A stretch of DNA of 64,000 nucleotides from Membranipora membranacea (Eukaryota; Bryozoa; Gymnolaemata; Cheilostomatida; Membraniporidae): contig OU612072.1 in NCBI GenBank assembly GCA_914767715.1, positions 24,242,001 through 24,306,000 on the forward strand, read 5' to 3'. Below are positions 42,580 through 52,516 of the stretch, in pieces. A program made the translations under genes and the position numbers. The notes below the pieces were generated by a model, which had not been told where the DNA came from, did not search any database, and saw only the letters and a list, made by a program, of their open reading frames with translations. Every line of letters begins with the position of its first letter. The first letter of the stretch is position 1.

Positions 42580-45500
42580 TTAGGTTTGACGAGAACTCTG
42601 CCATGTATCTGTATAGCGGTCGGCGGGTCTTGTAGTGCGTGTACTTCTACGAGGTTGTACGGGAGTAGGAGTGAGATTAGGCGGAGTCGGAGTAGCTGGT
42701 AGTCTAGATAATCTGTCAGGTGTGTGTACAGTAGGCACCGGGTCAACATCGTCAGGTACGGAGGTTGTCATCGGCTCTGGATCTACAACAGTCGGAGAAC
42801 AGGGCAGCAAATACGGTTTCAAATGAGAAATGTTTCTATCAAATGGTAATTTTGTACGGATTTTTCGACCGTAGAGCAGCTCAGCTGGGGATTTACCAGT
42901 GGCTGGATGTGGAATATTACGGTAGGCGGTGATGTACCTTTTTACTTCACCCTTATGGTTTTTATTTTCACTATAAGCTATCTCAATTCTTTTCATGAGA
43001 GACGAATTCTGTCTCTCCACTTCACCGTTGGCTTGAGGCCAGCGAGGAGTGATTCTCAAATGCTTTATACCCTGATGATCACAATAATCACGGAACTGTG
43101 TTGATGTGAAAGTAGTAGCATCATCAGTTTTCAGAGTTCTGGGCAGGCCATGTGTAAAAAAGATATCAGATAGAGCAGCGATAGTACACTCAGCATTGAT
43201 AGTTTTCATGAAACGCACCTCATAAAATCTACTGTGGTAATCTACGACAACAAGAATGTTGTCACCATTAGGCAATGGCCCTAAATAATCAGCAGCTAAA
43301 TCTTCCCATGGATAAGAAGGAAGTTTTGTGGAACGAATAGGCTGTTTGCTTAGCCCACGGCCTGTCAGTTGACATCCATGACATGAACGAGTGTAATTTT
43401 CAGCTTCTTTTTCCATGCTTGGCCACCAGACTTTAGACCTTAGGTTTTGTTTTGTACCCACTATACCCAAATGACCTTCATGGGCTAGTACTATCACTTG
43501 AGTTCTCAAACATTTTGGAATCACTATGCAACTACCTCTTAGCAGGACGTTACCTACACAGCATAACTCATCAGCGACAGCTCGATACATCTTATGACCA
43601 GCAAATTTGGACCAGTCACCAAACTGAACACATCTGCGAACCTCAAGTAACTCAGAATCTGTACTAGAATCTCTCTCAATTTGTTTGGTTGTGAGAGCAC
43701 GAGGAGTTGACTCCAAAGCAACATGCCTGATAAAGGCCATGTCCTCTAACTGAGATTTTGTTAAAGTGGCAGAATTATCAGTTTTGATTAGACGAGACAG
43801 CGGATCAGCTATATTGTTTTTACCTGGAATGTGAACAACACGGAACTCGAATGGCTGGAGCCTAAGAACCCATCTTTCGATACGAGCACTAGTACGCTTC
43901 GATTTCTTTTTACCCTTATAGATAGTCAGCAATGGTTGATGATCAGTAACAAGGGCAAATTTTAGACCTAGGAGATAAGACTCAAAACGCTGACAGGCCC
44001 AAACCAGAGCTAAAGCTTCTTTCTCTGTTTGGCTATAGCGCCTTTCAACATCAGACAATGTACGATTAGCATAGGAAATAATACGACTATCACCATTTTG
44101 TATTTGAATCAGAACAGCACCCAGTCCTATAGGACTAGCATCAGCGATAACTTTTGTTTCAGCAGAACAATCAAAGTAACCGAGAGTGACGGGATTTGAC
44201 ATTATTTCCTTGATTTTGTTGAATGCCTGGATTTCCTTCACTCCAAACTTGAATTTCTTACAGTCGCCATGTGTGAGTTTTCTTAGTGGTTCAGATATTT
44301 CTGTGAGATTTGGTATGAATTTGCAGAGATATGTGACTAGACCCAGGAAACTTTTTACTTCTTCAGCGTTAGCTGGTTGGCGAGCATTCTGTAAAGCCTC
44401 GACTTTACCAGCTCCAGGATCAATACCATTAGCAGAGAGCTTGTGTCCAAGAAACTTGATCTCTGGCAGAGCGAACCTGCACTTCTCACGGTTGAGTGTT
44501 AGGCCGGAATCTTGTAGACGTTGGAAAACCATTCTTAGTCTGGAATCATGCTGGGCTCTGTCCTCACCATGAACAATGATGTCATCACTCATGTTGGCTA
44601 CGCCTGGTATTCCCTGAATTACTCTCCGAATCTCGTGTTGATACACCTCAACAGCAGCATTCACGCCAAATAGCAACCTCTTATATCTGAAGAGACCAAT
44701 GTGTGTAGAGAATGTGGTGATATTACGTGACTTCTCATCTAGCATGATTTGATGATATCCCCACTTCAGATCTAACTTGCTAAAGATTTTAGATTGATTC
44801 ATGTCGAGCAGCATTTCTTCCATTGTTGGTATAGGGTGTCTTTCACGCTTCACAGCTTTGTTAGCTTCTCTCATATCAATAGTGAGGCGTATGTCTCCAT
44901 TAGGTTTTGGTACGATATGAGCAGTACTCACCCAATCTGAGGGCTTCTCGACTTGTTCAATGACATCTAGATCAATCAGCTCCTGGATTTTAGACTCAAT
45001 CTTCTTGCGTAAACCAAACGGAATTCTACGATGTGATTGTGCAACAGGTTTAACACTAGGATCAATCTCTAACTGAATCTCACGATCCTTCAACAAACCT
45101 AGCCCGGAAAACAGACCACTAAACTCACTACAGAGAGAATCGACATCGAGAATTGGAGCGACACTATTACAGACATTAGGCTGATCAGTTTTGATAACTA
45201 GCACACCTAGACTAACGGAATCGTCATAGCAGAGCAATATATCAGCATTGGAATCAACTACTGTGAACTCAGAGTGAAGAACAGTCCCCCCGAATTCTAA
45301 CGTACTAACTTCAAACGTACCTAGAATGGACAATGGCTTGTCTGATGCATAGCCATATAATTTTGAATTATCTAGGTTTTTTTTTCCATTAGTATACTGA
45401 ATTTTAGAATTTTTCATGGCTGCCCAGGTATCTTTTCCAATCAGATTACTGTCGCTACCCGAGTCGATGAGCATTTTTGTTTGTGCACCCCCTACCGAAA

Positions 45501-45795
45501 CAGAAATTTGGTTCCGGTATCTCACTGACTTTTTGACAGTGAGGACATGTTCAGAATTTTCAGCGCCTGATGTGTCAGAGTTTGTCACTGTTTTGATTGA
45601 TTTGGTTGACCTTTTTACCACGGTGTTTAGGCTGAAATCTGCTTTTGTTGCTAGCCTCACCTGTCCTACATTTTTTCTAAAAATGATCCATCTTGCCGCA
45701 TTTGCGGCATTCCTTACCTTTGGCTGGACATTTTGGATTTGAACCATAGTGCTCAGTAGAGCCACAACGGTAGCATTCATTGGATTTAGTCTCAA
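42580..45795 (-). CDS. Ty3/gypsy pol polyprotein
   Basis: 1071 open codons, without stops, in the +1 frame relative to gag. The true N-terminus lies at the frameshift within the overlap, not at the first Met. Protease: MLIDSGSDSN at about residue 108. Reverse transcriptase: RLTIDMREANK, FSKLDLKWGYHQI and the catalytic box SDD in NMSDDIIVHG, where many relatives have YVDD or ISDD. RNase H: VIADASPIGLG and TDHQPLL. Integrase: HHCC zinc finger (HEGHLG...CHGCQ) and a DDE core (ADYLGP, KTDDATTF, NGEVERQN). The proline-rich C-terminus has no clear chromodomain. It looks intact. Confidence 0.94.
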   Translation of the reverse strand: MRLNPMNATVVALLSTMVQIQNVQPKVRNAANAARWIIFRKNVGQVRLATKADFSLNTVVKRSTKSIKTVTNSDTSGAENSEHVLTVKKSVRYRNQISVSVGGAQTKMLIDSGSDSNLIGKDTWAAMKNSKIQYTNGKKNLDNSKLYGYASDKPLSILGTFEVSTLEFGGTVLHSEFTVVDSNADILLCYDDSVSLGVLVIKTDQPNVCNSVAPILDVDSLCSEFSGLFSGLGLLKDREIQLEIDPSVKPVAQSHRRIPFGLRKKIESKIQELIDLDVIEQVEKPSDWVSTAHIVPKPNGDIRLTIDMREANKAVKRERHPIPTMEEMLLDMNQSKIFSKLDLKWGYHQIMLDEKSRNITTFSTHIGLFRYKRLLFGVNAAVEVYQHEIRRVIQGIPGVANMSDDIIVHGEDRAQHDSRLRMVFQRLQDSGLTLNREKCRFALPEIKFLGHKLSANGIDPGAGKVEALQNARQPANAEEVKSFLGLVTYLCKFIPNLTEISEPLRKLTHGDCKKFKFGVKEIQAFNKIKEIMSNPVTLGYFDCSAETKVIADASPIGLGAVLIQIQNGDSRIISYANRTLSDVERRYSQTEKEALALVWACQRFESYLLGLKFALVTDHQPLLTIYKGKKKSKRTSARIERWVLRLQPFEFRVVHIPGKNNIADPLSRLIKTDNSATLTKSQLEDMAFIRHVALESTPRALTTKQIERDSSTDSELLEVRRCVQFGDWSKFAGHKMYRAVADELCCVGNVLLRGSCIVIPKCLRTQVIVLAHEGHLGIVGTKQNLRSKVWWPSMEKEAENYTRSCHGCQLTGRGLSKQPIRSTKLPSYPWEDLAADYLGPLPNGDNILVVVDYHSRFYEVRFMKTINAECTIAALSDIFFTHGLPRTLKTDDATTFTSTQFRDYCDHQGIKHLRITPRWPQANGEVERQNSSLMKRIEIAYSENKNHKGEVKRYITAYRNIPHPATGKSPAELLYGRKIRTKLPFDRNISHLKPYLLPCSPTVVDPEPMTTSVPDDVDPVPTVHTPDRLSRLPATPTPPNLTPTPVQPRRSTRTTRPADRYTDTWQSSRQT

Positions 45796-46444
45796 GTTTC
45801 AGTTTTTCACTAGAAGATTTGTTAGGTCTACTACCCTTGCCAACTCTGTTTACAGAGCTAGAACTAGCACCAGTAATTTCGCGGTTTTGCTGTTCAACGG
45901 CTTCATCAGTAGCGGCAAAAATGAGTAGTCTTTCCAAATTTAGAGTAGCCCCTTTTCTCAGGCATTTTTGTCTCAAAGAGTTTGACAAACAGTAACATAC
46001 AACTTGGTCAGTGATCTCTGAACCTACTTCGGCATATTCGCAAACTATAGTCATTGTTCTCAGCCTTGAAACATACTGTGCTACTGTCTCATTTTGGTTT
46101 TGTACGGCTTTACGGAACATATGACGTTGGAAAATCCTATTTGGGGTGACTGTAAAATATCTGTTGAGAGCAGTAATGGCAGCGTCATAATTATCATCAT
46201 TGCCTTTGTTTGGGAGATCTTTAAATATCTGCCTAACCCTAGGGCCTCCATAAAATAATAAAGCAGCCCGCCTTTGCCTTCTCATATCAGAGTGATTGAT
46301 CTCGTTTACACTATCATCTGCGTAGTTAAATAGGCCTTTGAACTCAAAAAAAGGTTCAAATTCTTCTACCCAAGCCCTCCAGTTTAAAGAAACAGTGGCA
46401 GCATCTCCCTCAGGATTGAATTTTTCAGGACCCCTAGCATCCAT
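45677..46444 (-). CDS. Ty3/gypsy gag
   Basis: 255 codons to a TAG: a capsid-like region (WVEEFEPFFE, ALLFYGGPRVRQIF, FRKAVQNQNETVAQYVSRLR) and a zinc-knuckle region (CYRCGSTEH...C, then CRKCGKMDH). The TAG falls inside the second CCHC knuckle. In the same frame the codons after it read KKC, which supplies the last Cys, and the frame stays open for 34 codons. So the stop is either a recent mutation or a readthrough/recoding site. Confidence 0.9.
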   Translation of the reverse strand: MDARGPEKFNPEGDAATVSLNWRAWVEEFEPFFEFKGLFNYADDSVNEINHSDMRRQRRAALLFYGGPRVRQIFKDLPNKGNDDNYDAAITALNRYFTVTPNRIFQRHMFRKAVQNQNETVAQYVSRLRTMTIVCEYAEVGSEITDQVVCYCLSNSLRQKCLRKGATLNLERLLIFAATDEAVEQQNREITGASSSSVNRVGKGSRPNKSSSEKLKLETKSNECYRCGSTEHYGSNPKCPAKGKECRKCGKMDHF

Positions 46445-46780
46445 GATACAGGGTAATGAGTCTATTTTACAGAGTAAGCTTGCTCAATGCAGATTTCAAC
46501 AGTTTTCAAATCCTAGCAATAGCTTCTCACAAAGATCTCAAGTCTAAATCAATTCACAAATCCTACAAAGCATGCATGACTCACTCACTATCTCCACTAG
46601 CTTGTTTTAGAATTTATACCTTTGCTAAATCCTACCTATTTCCTAGCATAACAGCAACATCAAGCTTGAATCTATGCCAGTTAGGAGATTAAAATTTCAG
46701 GCTGAGTGCCATGCATGAAATTTCCAAGACAATTTACAAGCATATAGTAGGTTTACTTGCCTTTAATTCTTCTCCTTGTA

Positions 46781-46797
46781 TCCCATCCTCGTCGCCA
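46781..46797 (-). other. primer-binding site
   Basis: On the minus strand TGGCGACGAGGATGGGA begins three bases after the 5' LTR. The TGG start complements a tRNA CCA end. The tRNA is not assigned. Confidence 0.7.
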
Positions 46798-46800
46798 GTT

Positions 46801-47015
46801 TGTTATATTGTGGTATTGTGTATTGATGGCAATTAGTAATACATCAATAAGACTGCTATTGTTTGTGTTTCATGAGCCATTATATTATTGCTTCTTGCTC
46901 CAAACAGGATACAGCACAAAAAGGATGTGCACAGGCAACACTGTGCCTACAGAGTTATATGAAATAGGGAGTTGTCTTGCATCAAGTATAGTTAAGACAA
47001 CTCCAGAATACGACA
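46801..47015 (-). repeat. 5' LTR
   Basis: 215 bp and matches the 3' LTR. It should contain the promoter of the element. It abuts the target duplication GTAGC. Confidence 0.95.
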
Positions 47016-47380
47016 GTAGCTATGCAAATTTTCAATTGGAGGAGCTTTGATAAATGATCGAATCCATTGCTATTAAGCGAGAGGTCTGGCTACGATTCCC
47101 GCTCATGTCTCAAGGGATTGACCCTGGCTTCTCCCTACCAAGAAACCAAAAATCAACTTCAACTAACAACTCTCACAAATCAAATGCTGCAACTCAGACC
47201 ACACTAGCACCAGTCCAATAATCACCTACCTCTCTAAATCTTGTTAGATAGTCAACAGCTTCAGTTACTAATCCTCTCATAACAGACCTCACTAACTCTT
47301 AGTAGTCCTCTCTTTTAGAAAGTCTGTGATATCTGAGATGTAAAATGTTCCCGGAGCAGCTCTAAGTTGTCACAAATGTG
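47016..47380 (+). repeat. unclassified dispersed repeat, copy 2, right part
   Basis: Continues the match to 17667-18020, including the SINE-like segment with a B-box-like word that has decayed here (GCTACGATTCC). Confidence 0.75.
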
Positions 47381-47653
47381 ACAAGGCATAACAAAGCATT
47401 TACACAAAGCCAGCAACCTAAATCAACTCGTGATTGTTGCAGTTGACAATTTGAAATAACCTGGACCAGTGACACCATTGACACCAGTGACACCAGTGAC
47501 AATCACAAACAGAATTTTTGCTCAAGAAACTCACCTCGTTATCTTAGTGTTATCACCTCAAACTCTAAATCTTATCTCACTTTGTATTAATCATAACAGT
47601 TTTCAGATATAGTCTAACAGTCTCGACAAATAGATGATATCAGTCTCGAGAAT

Positions 47654-47692
47654 TAGAGGTGACAATACATAATAAATGTATTATCACCTCTA
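47654..47692. repeat. 17-bp near-perfect hairpin
   Basis: TAGAGGTGACAATACAT pairs with ATGTATTATCACCTCTA (16 of 17) around a 5-base loop. A smaller hairpin with related ends occurs at about 1257-1286. It may be a very short palindromic element. Confidence 0.6.
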
Positions 47693-47699
47693 TTTCACC

Positions 47700-49362
47700 A
47701 GAGCCACTACCTATATCACCTTATATATTTTGTGAGGGTCAAAAATTTAGCCTAACACTATTTAATCTTTTCTTTTTCTTTTTGTTGGGAGGCACCATAT
47801 AGGACTGCCATGCAATATGCCCAAACTTTTGTAGTCTAAATAAACATTGAGCAGGTCAATCTTGAGCCAACTTCTTACTATTCCTACTTTTGCTGACAGA
47901 CGAGTCAGCCCAATGAACTGTCAACTCCAGACACATATAGTCCTAAATATGACATCCAGTGCCAACGCAATACTGGCTCGAAGACGATAAATTTCTTAAA
48001 AGAGTTTGCTATGAAACAGCTCACAAAATAAGACATTTTAGCTGAATATTTTCCACATGATCAAAGGTATGATAGTGATCATAATCATGAATCATTCCAC
48101 AACACGCAGCATGAGAAAAAAGAGCTGAATTGGGCTTATCTTGTAAACTTCTCTTAAAAGGAAAAAAACTCTGCTTGATTCAGCACTAGGGGTGGAATGA
48201 CCTCTTGAGGTTGGAGTTGAATTTCGGATATTTGACCTCGGATTCAACCACAAACCGTATCGGATATGTGTTATGTCTGATCCGAGATGATACGTTTTTA
48301 ATCAACACTTACTTAGCATCATTTATCTCACTAAAAACAACAAGGATTAATTTGTAGTTCAGATTAGATAATTGAGTTTGGCTGAAAGCACTCAGTGGTG
48401 ATTAGTAGGCATTCAATACCTATCTCATTTTAATTTCATAGCAATCTATATTGTTGCTTATTAAATTTGATAGATGTGTTTTTTTCTGCTGAAATGAAGA
48501 GAAGCATCTTTACTCAGATCGTTGTGAAGACATCATGCTTGTCCAATGATGTTCCCTGTAACAAACTATCTAGTTTAATGTACAAGGTTATCCTCTTCTT
48601 CAAAGTAGGAGGACAATTCCTATTCTAATCACAGTAGAGAGTTTGGGACATAGGTGCAGGGAGTTTATTCAAACTCGGTGATCATCAATATCGGGGTTCG
48701 AGTGATCCTGGCAAATTGAGGGTCTATGCACAAATGCTGGTAGTCAAGAGATCTCTGTACTCATTAAATGATCTTTTCAAATAATCTGTGTGTGTGATCC
48801 TTGAGCCGTGGCTGTTTGAGTCATAAGTTGCTCCTTGTAAAGTATTATATCCAATCTGATATATGCACATTTAAATTAGGGTAATCGTTCAGGGAAAAGT
48901 TTGTTGACAGTGTTTATCCATGTATTCAATGACCTTAACTGTATATTGTGGTGCCAAATTACAGCTGCTGGGACTATTTAGCGTTTGTACGCGTTTTCCG
49001 GGTCAGGATCCGATCCGAGGTTGAATTTATGAACCGAGCCGATATCCGATCCGAGGTTGCCTAACCCTGATCCCTGACCCTGATCCCTGACCCTGACCCA
49101 TTCAGCACCGTAATCAATGAAGATCAATGGGGTTATAGTTTGGGAAATAAGTTTGATAGTCGAGCTGTCATTTATATCAAATTCTGCCTGTCTCCTTGAC
49201 ATGGATTTTTATCACTAAAACTCAGATTAATCAGCTTTCAAACCCAATGATTTGAAAAAATTATTTCCCCCTCAATTTGTAATAATGCCGATGCTGGGTC
49301 TGTCATGATATGGCCATAGGTGTCTGCCTCTAACCCCTCACATCAACATATTTATTTTCTAG
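47700..49362. other. flank of gene C, no exon recognised
   Basis: Contains a short CCCTGA-type tandem run at about 49058-49098 and GGATCCGATCCGAGG-like words at about 48270 and 49005-49055, which look like old simple-sequence expansions. Any 5' exons of gene C were not recognised. Confidence 0.4.
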
Positions 49363-49476
49363 TATCTGCTCATTGAAAGCTCTAGAGGAGTTAGACTTAT
49401 CAGGGAATAGAAATCTCCAAACATTACCCAAGGATATAGGAACGATGAAGTCACTTCGGAAGCTGGATCTGCAGGA
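49363..49476 (+). CDS. gene C LRR exon a
   Basis: 114 nt between TTTTCTAG and GTAAAG. ICSLKALEELDLSGN, then LPKDIGTMKSLRKLDLQ: two LRRs of the same style as gene A. It leaves two bases (GA), completed to Asp by the next exon. Confidence 0.8.
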
Positions 49477-52400
49477 GTAAAGTTTAACATTTTTTCCTGC
49501 CAGGTGAGTGATGGCTATTAAACAGACTTTTGCACAGTAATGTGCATAGTAGTATTAGAAAAAATGAATATAATTATGTATAATGTGATTGAACCCAGAA
49601 GTGACATTAAAAAAATATCCACAAATATATGCAAAATGCACAATGTCCTGCCACTACTTTAGAAAACCAAACCTTGGAACCTTGGATCTTAGTGCCTCAT
49701 AGAAAAATAAATCTGACAGTTTAGATTTAGCGTTAATAGCCTGCAATACATGGAATCTTTATGCGCAGCCTCAATCATGACAATATTTTCATTATTTTAG
49801 CATGATAAAACTTTGTTATAAACCTGTACTTGTCCTGGTACATGACAGAACTTAATATAAGTATTGTGACCTGTCCATCACAGAGAAAGAACCCAGCTTC
49901 ACTACACAATACAATAACTGTACAGGAGACACCTCACCGTTTTTTTTTTCTTCTATGCACTAGGTCTTATTTGACCGCCCTATTTAACGGACCCCCTTAA
50001 GCTCGGGTGGCTTGTGCGGGGTATTACCCTATATCGAAGAGGCAGAGGGGGATCTTTATACTGCATGCAAGCACACAGTAGACCTCCTGTATTTATGGTC
50101 CTGATCCGAACAGACCTGGCTAGGATGAATGGCTTGCCAGTGCCAAATCAGAAATGACAGCCGGCGCCGGGAATCGAACCTGGATCATAAGATCACAAGT
50201 CCATACCCTTAACCGTCAGACCACTCCTGACTCCAATTATAGTGACAGGCTTCCACTGTAAAGAACTATTGGGACCCATATATTCAAGCTAAAGCTGTGT
50301 GTTAAACATCTCACATCTGTGATGTATTGTTTAGTCATCCGTTTTGCGGACACAATTATATTGTTGGAAACTTGTAAAAAACAAATGAGAAAGAGACTTT
50401 GCAGCAAATAAGAATAGATCAGTTAAAAACTGGTTGCCATGCCAGGTTATATATCTTTCACTGTAAGATTATAAGCCACCAATTTATTTATCTTGGAATG
50501 AAGTCTTTTTTGAAGTTTTTTTATTGCCCAATTTTAATATCCATTGAAAGAGCGGAACAGAAAAAAAAGAAAAATGATTTAAAAAGGAGTCTGAGGTGTA
50601 TTTGTTCAGAAAATCCATGTAGAATTAAAAAAAATTTGTTTGTCACTTGGTGGTTCTACACTTGGATGGTCGGGACTTATGTATATTTGCTCTACTTAAA
50701 TGTGAAAGTTCAGGGGATGCTGAAGTGTACACGGCAAGTACTGTTCAGGAAAGTTGCGATTGTTGGCAGTGTTAGATTGTCAAGACTCTGTTAATAGTTG
50801 TCACAGAACAGCAGCATAATCCAAGTATCAGTGAGCTGGACTCTCTCTGTAAGTTTCTGATAACAGGTTGTACAATGCACGGCAGGCGATTACAGACATT
50901 ATCTTAGCTACATAAAAATTTTTAGGCTGTCACTATCCATGCGATTCAGTAATCTCATCAGGTATAGGCGTTGGGAGCATTTTGGTATTATGTAGACGAC
51001 ATATATATATTCCATGTTTATTCTGGAGAAGAATAAGTACTTAGGACTTGTACCCAGAAAACAGAAAAATTGATAAAAATATGGTGTAGAATTAAAAAGA
51101 CATGTAACTAAAAATCATGAACAATGACAGGTAAAATTACAACGTACACGCAGGCATTAATTAGCAGTAAAACATTACACAAGTTGATACACAATAGCTA
51201 GGAAAAGAAAAGTTAGAACAATGTAGCAGTAGGCTAAAATGAAATGATAAGAACTGACTCATTAATTGAGAAGTTTGAGGACGTGGCTTCGAGTGGCATT
51301 TTTGAATGTAGCAAGGGATTGACTCAGCTTAACATGATTGGGTAATTCGTTAAACTTCTGAGCACCGAAATTAGCTAAAGCAAATCTAAAATTTTCCTTG
51401 GATAGTCTAAACCCAAAACTTTTAGCAAGCAGAGTTTCACTAGTTAATTTCTCGGGGAGCAGATTGGTATCAATTATTGGGACTAAACTATTAACAATAA
51501 TTATAAAACGTCAGCAGATACAAATATTCGAAACGCAAAGTTAAAACAGGGATGTTGTAGGTCTTTCGAGTATTATCTTTAGAACTGTTATAGTCTATAA
51601 TTTTCAAACATCTATTCTCAATTTTTAAAAATTCTTTTTTGACATAGTCGTTTGTGGTAAATAAAACAGGAGAGCTGTATTCCAGATTAGAACGTATAAG
51701 TCCAATGTACCAAAGCTTAGCTAATTTAGGTGTCAGGAATTTTCTATTACGTTGAAAGTTGGTGACTATTGGATAAAGTTTTTGTTTAATTTTACTGGTA
51801 TGATATTTAAAATTTAATTTGTTATCAAGAATCACACCTAAGTACTTAATTTTGTCAGATTGTTTGAAAATGAGATTATTAAATTTAAGTTCCGGAGGTT
51901 TGATGTTATGTTTATTAGAAATGGTCATGACATCCGTTTTACCGCTGTTTAGAACAAGGAAATTTTCACTGTACCAACTGGATGCTTGATGAATGCTTTT
52001 TTCCATAAGTTTCGTGGAAATGTCTGGGTTTTTCCCACTGGTGACTAGTAGGCAGTCATCAGCATATAGATAACAATTTTTGAGCTCCATCAGATCGTTA
52101 ATAAACATGATAAACAGGAGTGGTCCAAGTACAGACCCCTGCGGCACACCAGTTATAACTCGACTGCATTCAGATACACAACCATTAACTTTCATGGTTA
52201 CATGATTACTGAATGTTAGTGTATTGTCTACAAGAGGGAGAAAGAAAAATATCATCATATTCAAGGTTACACCAAGGTGTATAACAGTTTTGTTTGTAAA
52301 AGCCACATTCAGTATCATAGTTTTGGTAGACTTCAAAATCATGATGTACATTAACCAAGCATTTTGTGAGGAAGGACAATCGAGCTTTAATTTGACTTTC

Positions 52401-52485
52401 AGAAGGCCTATCTTATCAAGCACCATGGCTGTATCCATTTGTTTTGACTGGTAGGGCCAGGCGGGGTGGGTGCGGGAGGGAGCTC

Positions 52486-52516
<31 letters not shown>

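Larger units (their letters stand above)
42133..47020 (-). mobile_element. complete Ty3/gypsy LTR retrotransposon with 5-bp target duplication
   Basis: Two LTRs (42138-42351 and 46801-47015) flank gag and pol on the minus strand and are bounded by GTAGC on both sides (42133-42137, 47016-47020). The order PR-RT-RNaseH-IN in pol is that of Ty3/gypsy. The LTRs differ at about five bases and one indel, so they are about 97 percent identical. There is no envelope ORF. Confidence 0.95.

Noticed and set aside
42907-43104. plus-strand ORFs across the gypsy pol region
   Set aside because: Shadows of the intact minus-strand pol frame.
49363-49476. gene A LRR array splicing on to gene C
   Set aside because: The phases would allow it, but gene A closes with its own stop at 27761 and a minus-strand gene lies between. 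Common ancestry explains the phase.
50399-50794. 131-codon plus-strand ORF
   Set aside because: Lysine-rich low complexity, no domain pattern, no splice or promoter context.
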